A DNA stretch of 64,000 nucleotides from Phytophthora colocasiae (GCA_018806915.1 JAGKQI010000061.1:1860001-1924000), one strand, 5' to 3'; counted from the first letter of the stretch, positions 1 through 10,071 are shown. Made by a program: numbers and translations. The notes: a model not told the origin generated them from the sequence alone.

Positions 1-2704
1 CGTTGTGTACAACTGTGAGTTTGTAACCCACACCAAACCGATTCCGAAGGAACAAACTCGAGCCGCAGCATTTCAGCTTGCCCTCCGCGACAATTCCGAT
101 ATTCTCACACAAAGCTTGCGCTTCCTGCATCGAATGTGTGGTTAAAATCACCGCCCGGTGAGTTACAGCGCGCTTCAGTGCGTCCCACGTGTCCAACCGC
201 GCTTTCATGTCCATACCAGCAGTCGGTTCGTCTAGCAGAAGTACTCGAGATTGATCCAATAGTGACAGCACAAGAGACAACTTCCGCTTCTGACCTCCTG
301 ACAAAGTCTTAGCTAACGCGTCACGCTTCTCATCCAGGCCGAATTGCTGCAATTTACTGTACCAGGTCTGTTTTGAAACGGTCTTGACACCCATCGTTGC
401 TTTAAGTGCGCAAACCAGTGACAAATGCTCCCAAACAGTCAAATCGTCGTAAAGAATGTTCTGCTGGAAGCACACACTCAGACTTTGCCTTACTGCCTGT
501 GGGTTGTTCGCCACGCTAATAGATCCACCCACGTAGGCATCTCCGCTGGTGGGTGATAAGATCCCACTCAGAATCGACAGGGTTGTACTCTTTCCGGCGC
601 CATTAGGACCCAGCAACCCGAAAATTTCTCCTTTCCTGACTCCAAACGATACGTTCTTTAATGCCACTTTGCCATTCGGATACGTCTTGGACAATGACTG
701 CACAAAAAGCGTTGGCCGGAAGTGCTGCAAGTATTCTGGAAGAGATTGCTCGCGAAGAGTATCATCCAATCGATCATTTGTTCCATCCTGGCCCATGTCG
801 GTCAGTCGCATAGATTCTTCGTTATCATCTGACGATCCCTGCAAATTCAACTTTTTGGGGAACCAGTAGGACGGTTGGAACACGAAATACCACTTCTGCT
901 GCACTCCGTATGTGCGGGGGAAAACGTTCTCCAAATACCACCCAAGAAGCAAGTACCCTGCTGATTGAGCAGCCATCATGCGGCAGGGTTCCGCTACAGT
1001 GTGATACGTGACCGGCCTTTGAGCTAACGTCACTGCGTCAAACGCCAGGATGTCATGCAATGTAGCCATGAATACCACCGGAGAACTGAATCCATCCAAG
1101 CCAGCCAGTAGCAATGCTAATGACTCGGAAGAAGCCACTGCATCTTCACCCACCATCGATCGAATAAACGTTCCAGCACTTAGAACAAAATAGACCAGAG
1201 GCGCGCATGCTGCTGCTGTCTTTGTCTGATTGAACATCGGAGTGATAGCAATACCAAAAAGCAGAATACTCGATACAAATGTCACCAAAAGCAGGAAGAA
1301 ATACCAATTTCCGGAAGTTGTAGCAGCAAACATGCTGCCACTCAGCAGCCACATTCCAATCAGGGACACCACTGCTGAAGCAATGAAGTACAGCAAAAAC
1401 CAACTGATCAACAACGCCATCGCTGGCAAACCCATGATCATCAGATACTCCTTCAGTTGCTTCTCTTTCTCAGCCACGACGTCACGGACCAATCGCACGT
1501 ACGGCCACAAAAACAGATAGGCCATGTAGAAAACAATGTTACCTTCAAGCTGACCAGAAATGGTGTTCGCAGGACGACTTGGTAGCGCCGACACACTTAG
1601 AGTGTCCAGTTCGTCACTTGATGCCGCTTTCGTGATGAGACTCGACAAGAAATACTGCACTTCATGTGAGAGGTTTCCTTTCGTCACTGCAATTTTACAT
1701 CCGGGCACGCTTCGGCCAAGCGGCGACGTCGCAGGCAAATCGCCCCATTGGAGATTGCCAATCGACAGCATCTTGTTCACAGTCTGGCAAACAAGTTCAG
1801 GTGACAGTGAACTGATGTCCACCAACTCGTTATTGGCAAAAGTGGTCGTGTTTTCGCGAATGAGCATATTCAGCGACATCTGAAACGGCATGATGTTCGG
1901 GAACAGCAAAGTGCGGTTGAACATCAGATCTTTCGAGAAAAACTTGGCCAATTGGTCCTCCGATTCGTCCTCTGACGGATCGTGCATACCTTTTTGGTAA
2001 AACAACGCCAGTAATTCCAATGGAGGTGAATCCTCCTCCTCGTTTTCCACTTCAGCTCTTCTCACGTCCAGAGCAGCATAAATATTCCATCCACTTTCCT
2101 TCGGAAATGCCAACATCACTTCATTCGCTTTTTCATTGGACTTTGTGTCATCAAAAGGAATAAGTTTTGTCTTGTCCACGTAACTTGGAATTCCCAGCTC
2201 CTTAGCTGCAGGATATTGCCTACAAGTACATCAAAAACAACAAATTAGTATCGTCTCGAGCCAAAAGGACAGCATTCTCCATCTATTTCACCTGTTGAGG
2301 AACTGTAGCAACAGTTGTGAGTCTTTTCGCTGCAAAACTGCCAAGCTCTGGTTGCTTTTTGCCAGTAATAGAGGCAACGCTGCCATAAACAAAGAAGCTG
2401 GCTCGTGCCTAACTTGCATCCCCCCATCCATTACTTCTTCCGCAATATCATCTTCATCTTGCGCCATCAACCCACGACCCATGAAGGCATCGAGGCCACC
2501 GCCAGGCATCACCAACTGGGCATTATACTGACACATTTTCTGAATGAGCAGCATCAATAAACTCAGCGGGACGATGATGTCCGTCACTAAGGCTGGCCAT
2601 AACCAGCGTTTACCGAGACGTCCGCGGTTAAAGCGGCTCTCACGCTGCTTTATGCGCCAGTTCTTCCACAGCAGCACACCTACGCTGCTCCACAGGCCTG
2701 CCAT
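1..2704 (-). CDS. ABC transporter, subfamily A (ABCA-type), N-terminal part
   Basis: This is an ATP-driven membrane transporter of the ABCA (lipid exporter) type; the gene leaves the window at base 1, so only about 877 N-terminal residues are present. Exon 1 (2704-2292) opens with a hydrophobic start containing LLWKNWRIKQR, the usual ABCA N-terminus. A 72-nt GT-AG intron (2291-2220) follows, and splicing keeps the frame. The long extracellular loop is followed by a bundle of membrane segments from about residue 365, matching the ABC2-type permease. The first nucleotide-binding domain then shows Walker A GPNGAGKST (585-610), signature LSGGQ (289-305) and Walker B LLLDEPTAG (216-238). The substrate cannot be read from sequence. 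The second half should lie left of the window, unless this is a half transporter. No frameshift was seen. Confidence 0.93.
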
Positions 2705-3103
2705 TTCTCCGAGTGAGGGTTTCCAGTCCCAGGGACGCGTGCCCAGCAGGTAATGAGATTCTGAGCGGGATGGGAAGGCTGACTCGCGGCGTGTTGAATG
2801 ACCATCACTCCGAAAAACCGATACAGTTCCTAGCTACCGGTAACTTAATTTAAAACCGGTACAGCACGAAGGGACCTTTTTTTTTGGGTCTGCACCTCTG
2901 AAAGGTCATACAGATGAATATCATTCCGACTACACTAGACCAAAGTATGCTGAGAACTGGCCAATCAGACACTTCAATTATCTACTTTCGTAGTTTCGGC
3001 AAATCATTTCGCTCTCTTTTTGTCATTTTCACCTAATCAAAATGTGTATAGTGGCTGTAATCTGAGCGATTCCGACGTATCTAGTCGAAAATAATGACTA
3101 GAT
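2705..3103. other. Intergenic spacer upstream of the ABCA-type gene
   Basis: Non-coding stretch between the ABCA start codon and the Crypton remnant. It contains an 11-base T run near 2877 and should hold the ABCA promoter on the minus strand. No convincing ORF or RNA was seen. Confidence 0.5.
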
Positions 3104-3705
3104 ATGTGTACCATGCTACAAATTAGTCGTATGCGTAGTATCACTCCCATATTTTCTGCGTCTCCGACAACGAACGCCCAAGAAAGTAAAAGAACAATGA
3201 GTCTAAACGACCTCAATCCTGCCAACACCAAGCGGGCGCGCGCGACAGCGGTGAAGGCTTTCGAGCGCTTCCTTACTGTTGAGAGCACTAACATGGAGCA
3301 TGTCAGGGATCTCATCTCCGTGGACCCAAGACGCGCAGGAAGTATTCTCGTGACGCTAATGGATAAGTTTGGTGTGTACTTGGCCTTCCACGAAGGATCT
3401 AGGGACCAACCTCTATCGCACCACTCCGCTGCTCAATATTTCCGCCAAGTGAAGTGCTGGCTTCTGGACGAGTATCCTGTTCAGGTGAAGTGTTCTTCAT
3501 TCGCTTCATCCGCGTGAAGACATCCGATGAGCAAACGTTGTCTCTCTTCATTGATGGAGATCCCGCTACCTGCCCGCTGCTTGCACTAGCACTGGCCTTG
3601 ATCGTGCAGGAGTCTCCGCGCGCCGCTCTGCTTAACCACTTGCCAGTCAAGTCGAAGGACGTCCCTGTCGAGCTGACGGAGTCCATTTCACTTCCGGACT
3701 TGCAA
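3104..3705 (+). pseudogene. Crypton tyrosine recombinase, N-terminal and central part
   Basis: First segment of a broken Crypton-type tyrosine recombinase, a DNA transposon enzyme that uses YR chemistry rather than a DDE nuclease. The reading frame from the ATG at 3197 (or 3104) gives an N-terminal helical domain up to about 3480 (ending FRQVKCWLLDEYPVQ). It then changes frame to a central segment, FIRFIRVKTSDEQTLSLF, continuing to LTESISLPDLQ. Compared with the family layout, the stretch that should carry the first catalytic Arg (FGRASDL-like) is missing between these parts, so an internal deletion is inferred. At about 3705 the sense of the sequence flips; the next family segment is on the minus strand. 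Confidence 0.75.
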
Positions 3706-4214
3706 TGTTGGATGATGGTTGCTGTCAGCACATCAATCACACCACTGGTGAGGTTGAAGGACTTGTTGGCGAGTCCTTGACTAGCATTGAAGAGTTTGTA
3801 GCTAACCGCTCTGATTTCCTCTTGTGTGACCGAGTCGAAGATACCCAACGACGGAAGAACCGACGCTTGTTGTGGAGACATCCCGCTCAGAACCTTCGCG
3901 ATCTGGTGATCTTCTTTTGGAGTGTTGAAGACGTATGCAAAAGCTTTGTTCGTCGTGGTCAAGTTCCAAGCTCCACGATCGAATATCCACTGCGCCGTCA
4001 GCTCTGAGCAAGCGTTCGCATGCTGCGCACCACCTCGCCGAAACGAGTGAGATGTCAGCGCGTCTTCAACTCCAGCTGGACCAGCAACACGATCCAGCAA
4101 GAGATTGACAAGAGCGTGGATACCTGCTACCAGTTTGATGCTTGTGGGGCAGCTTGTTGTTGGAGTCTGAGAGGAACCCGGCGTGCTACTGTCATCAAGC
4201 CCGGCGATGATGGA
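3706..4214 (-). pseudogene. Crypton tyrosine recombinase, catalytic part, inverted
   Basis: This block of about 509 bp is an inverted internal segment of the same Crypton gene. Read on the minus strand it encodes LVAGIHALVNLLLDRVAGPAG, then the YR box HSFRRGGAQ (around 4039-4065, carrying the conserved His and Arg). The candidate nucleophile Tyr follows in NKAFAYVFNTPKEDHQ (around 3921-3944), and the block ends at DVLTATIIQH. Flipping the block would place it in the expected order between LPDLQ on the left and FNEDAPAMKTIQRC on the right. The minus ORF runs beyond the block into antisense of the central segment, so its C-terminal part is not real coding sequence. Confidence 0.75.
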
Positions 4215-4971
4215 TTTCAATGAAGACGCTCCCGCGATGAAGACGATCCAGCGCTGTACCGAAGCGTCTGGAGTGACAACGGCAAGCTTGTTGGCATGGT
4301 CACAGCAACTCGCGAGGTCAACTGCTCACACGAAAGCCACAGCAGATGATCTAATGGGAGGGAAAGCAAAGGCCAAAGTTGTGTTTGATCACCAAAGTGC
4401 CTTAATTGAACGGTTAATCGAGGTCAATCGGAACCTTGAGGCTCGAGTCAACTTGCTAGAGTCTACAAATTCATACGCGGCAGGTAAAACATCGGCATGT
4501 GAGAATCGATCAAGAGACGAAGATGAAAACGTACCAGTGAAGCGCCGGCGCCGATCAAAGACGACACCACTTGTGGACGCCTGGTTCGCGTGGTATACTG
4601 CAGTTCCGCGTGGATGGCTGAGAACGAACAAGCACAAGAAGTCCAAGCAACTGGTGGCCTTCATGCGGCTGTTCATCGACGACGGGTACGCGCTCGACGA
4701 TTCATCACCCACCTACAAAGACAATGCCCGTCAGCTTGGATAGCGAGCATCGCAAGAAATCACAGCGTTCCTGAGTGCACAAGGTATACCGTCAAAGGGG
4801 TCCAACGCGGTGCTCAAAGTGCTTCGTAAACTGCATCGCGAGGGTATCCTGAATGACCGCATCTTTGCCTACCAACAGCGCCTCGCGGTCGGCCGCATCG
4901 CAGATCCTGCACCAAGTCATTGCCAAGTGTGCTCAAGGTGCGGTTGTAACGCAGTCCGGCGTCCATTGTAA
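4215..4971 (+). pseudogene. Crypton tyrosine recombinase, C-terminal part
   Basis: The plus-strand continuation of the Crypton gene. It starts at FNEDAPAMKTIQRC, carries a coiled-coil-like stretch (ALIERLIEVNRNLEARVNLLE) and then a basic KRRRRSK patch. Next comes the small domain typical of oomycete Crypton tails (WFAWYTAVPRGW, then VAFMRLFIDDGYALDD). One in-frame TAG at 4741 interrupts it. The same frame continues to 4971 with the tail IPSKGSNAVLKVLRKLHREG and a Cys/His-rich end (HCQVCSRCGC). It is non-functional as it stands. The family identity of the tail is from knowledge of oomycete Cryptons, not from an alignment. Confidence 0.68.
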
Positions 4972-5024
4972 TACAGCTTGCAATTTCTATCCCTGTTATA
5001 GGCAACAGGCAATAGAGATTGAAT

Positions 5025-5088
5025 ATCGATGGGTGGAATCGAACCACCACCTTCCCTTTCGGGAACTCTTCCGTTGAGCTACATCGAT
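5025..5088 (-). ncRNA. tRNA-like sequence lacking a normal anticodon loop
   Basis: On the minus strand the segment starts ATCGATG and ends CATCGAT, a perfect 7-bp acceptor-like stem. Inside are a D-arm-like GCTC...GAG, a T-arm (TGGTGG TTCGATT CCACC) and a B-box-like GGTTCGATTCC. The anticodon arm is replaced by a 5-bp stem closed by a GAAA tetraloop, giving about 64 nt instead of about 73. It therefore cannot decode. It may be a tRNA pseudogene, a SINE head or a tRNA-mimic; function is unknown. Confidence 0.5.
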
Positions 5089-5356
5089 GAGGTTAGCACA
5101 ACAACATCGCAGGGATACTCATCTGGGTGCTCGACGGGGAATTACAAGCCTCAGTAACTTCATGGCCAGGACAACCCTCTTAGGGACACCGATGCACGGT
5201 GTCACCCCCTCAATTCACCCTCCTGGGTGGTCAATCGAGCACTGAGCTCGCAGGGCAAAATGGCGCAATTGAATTGCATGTGTACCATTCATTTAACCTC
5301 GTAATTACTCCTGCTACATTCACATATGGACCAATCAAACGTTTTTACTGAACCTC

Positions 5357-5363
5357 TATAAAT
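5357..5363 (+). promoter_or_regulatory. TATA-like box upstream of the 65-aa gene
   Basis: TATAAAT sits 25-31 bases before the ATG at 5388 and is followed by a possible initiator (TCAATTC). Spacing suits a short 5' UTR. Support is positional only. Confidence 0.35.
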
Positions 5364-5387
5364 CGGTGCAATATCAATTCGTGCGAG

Positions 5388-5678
5388 ATGTTGATGCGTC
5401 GGATGCAAGTCGGAATTGCACTGACGGTCGGAGTCGTTACGCTATGGTAAGTGATAACTGTAACAAAACATTTCTTCCACCTGATTTTTTTTTTTAATAT
5501 TTGAGGTGAAACTTGTGTTTGTTTGCTCTGTAAGTTTAGTACTAGCGCTCTGGGCGGCTACCCGGGCGCTTGGACATGGTTGGTCCCAGTAGCTTGGTTG
5601 AGGTTAATAAAGATAAGCGAAGTTGAAACTTTTACCTGGTTCAAGGATTTTACACATGAAAACTACAAAGAGAAATAG
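5388..5678 (+). CDS. Small two-exon protein of 65 aa with N-terminal hydrophobic segment
   Basis: Exon 1 (5388-5446) encodes MLMRRMQVGIALTVGVVTL plus two bases. A GT-AG intron (5447-5539, 93 nt; donor GTAAGT, acceptor TTTAG) follows. Exon 2 (5540-5678) restores the frame as C-TSALGGYPGAWTWLVPVA and ends HENYKEK before TAG. The product is a short protein with one N-terminal hydrophobic segment, then a Trp-rich stretch and a charged tail, as in small mitochondrial inner-membrane subunits or small secreted proteins. The start is supported by a TATA-like box. I do not recognise the family. It converges with the minus-strand gene ending at 5729. Confidence rests on the good splice signals and frame continuity. 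Confidence 0.55.
5447..5539 (+). repeat. Intron made of a dispersed repeat (second copy near 30.1 kb)
   Basis: The intron body, from about TGATAACTGTAAC through the TTCTTCCACCTGAT hairpin arm, ATTTGAGGTGAAA and GCTCTGTAAGTTTAG, recurs at about 30094-30189 in the same order. The matching ends lie close to the two splice sites here. This looks like an intron derived from a dispersed element. Confidence 0.55.
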
Positions 5679-5728
5679 TAAGATTTTTAATCATAAAGTA
5701 GGAAATTATGCACTTAGAAATCGAAGAT

Positions 5729-6102
5729 CTACCGATAGACAATGTTCATGGTGTGTATGTTCCCGTCTTCGTCGATAGCTTCCGGGTCCACGGCTATCTT
5801 GATCGCCTCCGTGCAGAGTTGGCAGGTCCTGAAGGTTCTGCGACAGCGGTTGAAGTACTTGCCACCGTCGCATTTTTTTGTTCAGGCCCGATATCAACAG
5901 CCTGCAACGCGCTGACAACGGCCGGAATGGAGTCTGCACTCTCCTGTTCTCCCGTCTCAGACTGCTGCTTTCTAAACCGGATCAAAGCTACATTGAGGTT
6001 CTTCATCCGTCGTCGCTTTGCAGCAGGTTCTTCGTGCCCTTCTGGCGCGCGATAGGCTGCTTTGATTTCTTCTTCGCTTCCATACTTGCGCTTTCTCGCC
6101 AT
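5729..6102 (-). pseudogene. Small Lys/Arg-rich and Cys-rich protein, frame broken at an A7 run
   Basis: The ATG at 6102 opens MARKRKYGSEEEIKAAYRAP, with a basic AAKRRRMK patch (possible nuclear signal), and the frame runs to a stop at about 5794. At the run of seven A (minus strand, around 5872-5878) a one-base shift moves into a better reading. That reading has C-x7-C-x6-C-x2-C (CDGGKYFNRC...TCQLC) and ends HTMNIVYR at 5729. The Cys spacing suggests a zinc-binding knot. Either the gene is freshly broken or the homopolymer is a sequencing error. The family is not recognised; length would be about 125 aa if joined. Confidence 0.45.
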
Positions 6103-6506
6103 TGTTCCTACAAACACTTCACACAAACCTACGTTAGTATACATTCTTCCTATCTTCATTGTTTACTTTTTCGTGCTTCTTCTTGTGCTTGAAAAACGTG
6201 CGGTAAGCGGTTCCATATAACAAATTTCCTTTACCAAAGTAAATGGTCTCTGCTCACCGCTAATAAAGGTAAGCCATAAGCCCTCAAGTCACTGTCCCCA
6301 AGAACTCGGCAGGCCCGCGACCATGCCATGTGGCTGTCTGCACGCGCCCTGGCGCGGACACAGAAGCACGGGACTGGGGTCACGCCCAATACCAACGTGA
6401 CGGTCTCATACAGACCACTCTCCGAGAATAAGGCAGGCGGCCCGGTCAAGCCGGCTCGTCTCGCCACATGGATCTGCCTCAGCGCCTCGGCTGGGTATGA
6501 GACTTC
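6103..6506. other. Non-coding stretch before an LTR fragment
   Basis: No convincing gene was seen. Just right of the start of the Lys/Arg-rich ORF the DNA is AT-rich and may hold its promoter. Confidence 0.4.
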
Positions 6507-7135
6507 TGTCGCGAAGTTGGTGCAACTTTTACCACGGTGCAGGGGCGTACAGTGAACCTGAGAGTACGACTACTGAAGTAGTATCAGAGTCGCACAGCAA
6601 GGTGGGCGTGCGTTACCTTGTGCTGTCCTCGTAGGTTCGTTTTCTTGGCAATATGACCCTCGCCGGGGTCGTGAGAGAGTGAGGGTTTCTTAGACCGTAG
6701 AATGTCCTTCCGGTCCTCACAGGAGCGTTTGGGAGTCGAACGTTCCCCGGTAGACACAAGTGTTCACCGGAGATTTCTGAAGTCAAAAGAGACCGAGAAA
6801 ACCGCAATATAGAGTTCTGATATACAAATATGTAGCTGGTCTTATTCTTTCCTGGCCCTTGAGCAGTGGGCTAGTACTCCAGGTCAACTAGGGAATGTCT
6901 TGGTCTGTCTGGTATCCCTGTTCCTTTCGCGCACCACATTCTAATGTATAGAGGGAAATAAACCAATACACAATCTGCAGCGGGGCTGCGTAGGTGTGCA
7001 CGGCACAGAGGAAGTCTAGTTGACTCGTAGAGTCCTGCTTGCAAGGCACTAGCCTTCGGTTCTATACAAGAACCAAGTAGTCCACTAAATACGGGACTCA
7101 CACAACCAGTGTGCCTATAATAAAGGAACTAACAC
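6507..7135 (+). mobile_element. Gypsy-type LTR fragment, related to the LTRs at 42.6 and 48.7 kb
   Basis: It starts TGTCGCGAAGTTGGTG, matching the end of the LTRs at 42647 and 48723. It stays alignable by eye through GGGGCGTACAGTGAACC, the ATATGACCCTCGCCG block, the CCAGGTCAACTAGGGA block and TATAGAGGGAAATA up to about 6980. After that, similarity fades to short words such as GTCTAGTT. It is an old, diverged LTR without internal region next to it. Confidence 0.6.
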
Positions 7136-7277
7136 TAATTATGTAAAATGCAAACTGATTTTTATTGACTTTATTGCCCTAATCCTAAATGTAACGGATT
7201 TAGTATCTAACATACTAAATCCTAATCAAAATGCAACGTGAGGCTCTGAGGCCATCTACGTATCTACTCGTGTGTGC

Positions 7278-7305
7278 CACACCATTATGTACCCACATAA
7301 ATGTA
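7278..7305 (-). repeat. 28-bp inverted repeat, left copy
   Basis: It reads, on the minus strand, TACATTTATGTGGGTAC followed by ATAATGGTGTG. It is identical to plus-strand 8976-9003. The pair marks the two ends of the inverted MULE block. Confidence 0.85.
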
Positions 7306-8155
7306 GACATTCCGCACACGAGTACAGGATATTTAACCTGTGCGACCTTAAAGGAAGCATCCACATGAAACACAAACGAATCCACCGGCCGGTCCAGCCG
7401 CGATAGTAGCTTATTAGACGTAACTCCAACGACAAACGGCGCTTCGTCAGAGCCAATGCCTATGTCGATATCCCCGTTACAATCTTTTCGCCAACCGAAC
7501 GTAAATGGCGAGCTATCCGCTTCGCTTCCGTTGAACTCCAAGGAGTGTATGTAGTCAGCGATCTCGTCCACAAAATCATTGTTCATCATTTTAGTCTTGC
7601 GAAAATAGTTCGAGAAGTTCTGTACAACTTTCAACTCGGGAAGATCCTCGATAGCAACCTGAAACTTTCTCCGCATAGAATTTCTGATGTGCGCAGGTCG
7701 GAGACCTTTAGCAACCATTTCGCGGATGTAAATTTTGTGAGCTTCGGTCAACTTGTTCTGTTTGGGATCCTTCTCCGGGTTAGTGTGCGTTCCACACTGG
7801 TTAATTGTAATTTTCCGTGTATTCTCGCACACCATAACCCGCCCACACCACTGACACTTCGACGAATTCGTGCTGGTTTTGCATTTTGGTGATGAGCAGC
7901 TCAAAAGCTGGTAGCGCATATTATGCGGAGCTGCTACGGTACAAACCGAGCAACGAACTGTGTGGCTGGTCTCCTTCTTGTGCTGCTTAAACATTGCCAG
8001 CGCGGCTTCGGCGGTAGGAGCGTCCACATATTCGTGAACTATCGTCCACTGCAACACCGTTGAACAGTCCCCGTGTAGATACCGAGCTCGCGCGAAGGAT
8101 CCGATTCCGGTAGTTTTGTCTTCGGGGGAGGCAACGATAGGCTGTAAAGTAGGTA
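7278..8155 (-). pseudogene. MULE-type transposase, N-terminal half
   Basis: On the minus strand an open frame from about 8155 encodes the N-terminal half of a Mutator-like (MULE) transposase. Its parts are TTGIGSFARARYLHG, a Cys/His-rich FLYWCH-like DNA-binding part (CSVCTVAAPH, CQWCGRVMVCENTRK), then HKIYIREMVAKGLRPAHIRN. The start of the DDE domain follows with DSFVFHVDASFKVAQVKYPV, the first Asp of the catalytic triad. At about 7305 it runs into a 28-bp repeat and MULE similarity ends. The remaining half lies on the plus strand from about 9004. Confidence 0.75.
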
Positions 8156-8369
8156 GCAGGGTCTTTGGATTGGCTGAAATACAATGTCCGTAACTCAGCT
8201 GCTCCGTGTGCCAGTCAGGTTGCGATGTCCAGCAGGGCCAATCACTTGTATGCTCTTCCCGTCCGATATGCGCTCATCCGTAGAGACATGCGCCATCCAT
8301 ACATTTTGTGCGCATTAAGGTATTCTTGTGTGAGCTTCTTTAACTCCGTGTATCTTTACCTGTTTCTCC

Positions 8370-8935
8370 TGATAAACAGGATACCAGACCCTGACACTCT
8401 GAAGTCGACCCATACTGAAAACAAGTGTACCCAACACGACCTCACACAATCAAGTGGCACACAACCAGCCCATCCCTGTAATGACATCATAAAGTGTCGA
8501 CTCGACGAAATCTGCTGCATCGACTACCATAGTGAGCCCATGTGAAGATTCCTGAGTTATACCGAGACCAAGTGTACTTGAGATATGCCAGAAGAGAAGA
8601 CAGAAGGCAGAAGATATAAGAGATACGAGATTGATAACCAGAGTTCAATTTATCTTGTTACGACAAGTGCTGCCTGTTGCTTCTCGTAAGTACTAGGCCG
8701 CAGCCAGACTTAGTGCTTTGTAATCTCCCACCTATCAACCCCTATATTAGGTGGAGATCAGCGTAACGTAGCGACCTGAATGGACCCACCTATTCCATTT
8801 CCTAGTTGGGTCGTTTGTCTTGTCTCTAGCGGTAGCCCATTTCATATTGTACGTTTGAACAGACTCTGGGAGCTAGGCAGTCGCTCTCAGAACGCTTGGT
8901 AGACTGTTGTATATAACCGATTGTGTAACGGGGAT
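8370..8935 (-). mobile_element. Gypsy-type LTR fragment, inverted relative to 6507-7135
   Basis: The reverse complement of this stretch follows the middle of the 42.6-kb LTR (about 43225-43800). It shows the TATACAACAGTCTACC, GGGCTACCGCTAGAGACAA, CGACCCAACTAGGA, TTGAACTCTG and TCAGAGTCTGGTATCCTG blocks in order. It is diverged and partial. Together with 6507-6980 it would supply successive parts of one LTR if the block between were re-inverted. 8156-8369 shows no gene. Confidence 0.55.
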
Positions 8936-8975
8936 GTTACACGAATGTTTCTCGTTGGTGCGTGACACACGTGGA

Positions 8976-9003
8976 TACATTTATGTGGGTACATAATGGT
9001 GTG
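8976..9003 (+). repeat. 28-bp inverted repeat, right copy
   Basis: Exact inverted partner of 7278-7305. It sits directly before the MULE C-terminal half. Confidence 0.85.
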
Positions 9004-9917
9004 TGACACTCATGGGAGATCGATGCCGATCATTTCATTTGGTAGCTCTGTTCGTGACTTCTCAGCGTTTGGAAACTCAGTACACAGAGATGTCAAATGC
9101 GCTGCGTCTTGTGTAATTTCGCATCATGCCGAAATCTTTGAAATGTCATGGGAGATGCCGAGGAGCCTCAATACAATGCTATTCAGAACACATTCGGGTC
9201 CGACAATACGTTAAAGATTCTTATGTGCTACTTCCACGTGATATCAAACGTTCTAAAGCGGACGAAAAGTATGGAGCCTTATTTTGCTAGCAAGGTTGTT
9301 CGCGATGTATACGACATGCACTTTAGTCGAAGTCCGCAAGAATGCGCAACACTTGATCGATCACGTGTAGCTGAATGGAAAGAATCACCTGCAACGAAAA
9401 CGTTTGCTGACTACTTCGTTGAACAATGGTTGAAGGGCAAATTCGTCAGGTGGCAATGCTTTCAAACACCTTGTGGGTTTGCATCTACTAATAATCCAGT
9501 CGAGCAGTTCAACAAAAACTCAAGCAAGACTACAGTTTTGCAACAATTGGTTTCGTGTCGCCACAACGAATCTTGTGATTTCAAGTTTAAGACTGCTATT
9601 GAAGTTCCTAAGTTGTTGACGGTACGAGCGAATTCATTATCTGATCAAAACATTTTACTGGTGGTCAGGACGCCTAACGAAGCTCAAGCCGTCCCACCTG
9701 CGCTATGTTTTTTCTTTTCCTACCCCAAAGATGGTGGATGCGCCTCGCAACAAAACCGTTGAGACAATTGAGGTGTGTGCGCGAAAGGGTCAGCCGGAAT
9801 GGGGTGGAAGGTGATTTGATTCAACGTTGCTGTGACTGTGACTACTTCTTTAAGTTTGGCTATTGCATCCATCTATTGCACGCATTACAGATCTGCGTCA
9901 AGTATGCAAGTGGGTAA
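9004..9917 (+). pseudogene. MULE-type transposase, C-terminal half
   Basis: The plus strand carries the second half of a MULE transposase. It begins in one frame (DTHGRSMPIISFG), then another from 9148 with MGDAEEPQYNAIQNTFG. ILMCYFHVISN, RWQCFQTPCGFASTNNPVEQ and CFFFSYPKDGG follow. It ends in a SWIM-type zinc finger (CDCDYFFKFGYCIHLLHAL) around 9830-9890. At least two frame changes make it non-functional. It is the natural continuation of the half at 7278-8155, which lies in the opposite orientation. Confidence 0.75.
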
Positions 9918-10071
9918 ACCTACCGCGGGACTTCTAAGAAGAGGCAGCGATCCTCACAGTCCATCGCGTCATGTGTACCTGCAGGTCGTCCCCGCACTAA
10001 CGGCTTCGCTCTTGATCTGGAGTGAATCAGATGCTCGCTGCTCATGGACGTACTACCACATATTCAAGTGT

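Noticed and set aside
3399..3705. C-terminal end of the minus-strand Crypton ORF
   Set aside because: The same bases on the plus strand read as the conserved central Crypton segment (FIRFIRVKTSDEQ), so the minus reading here is antisense.
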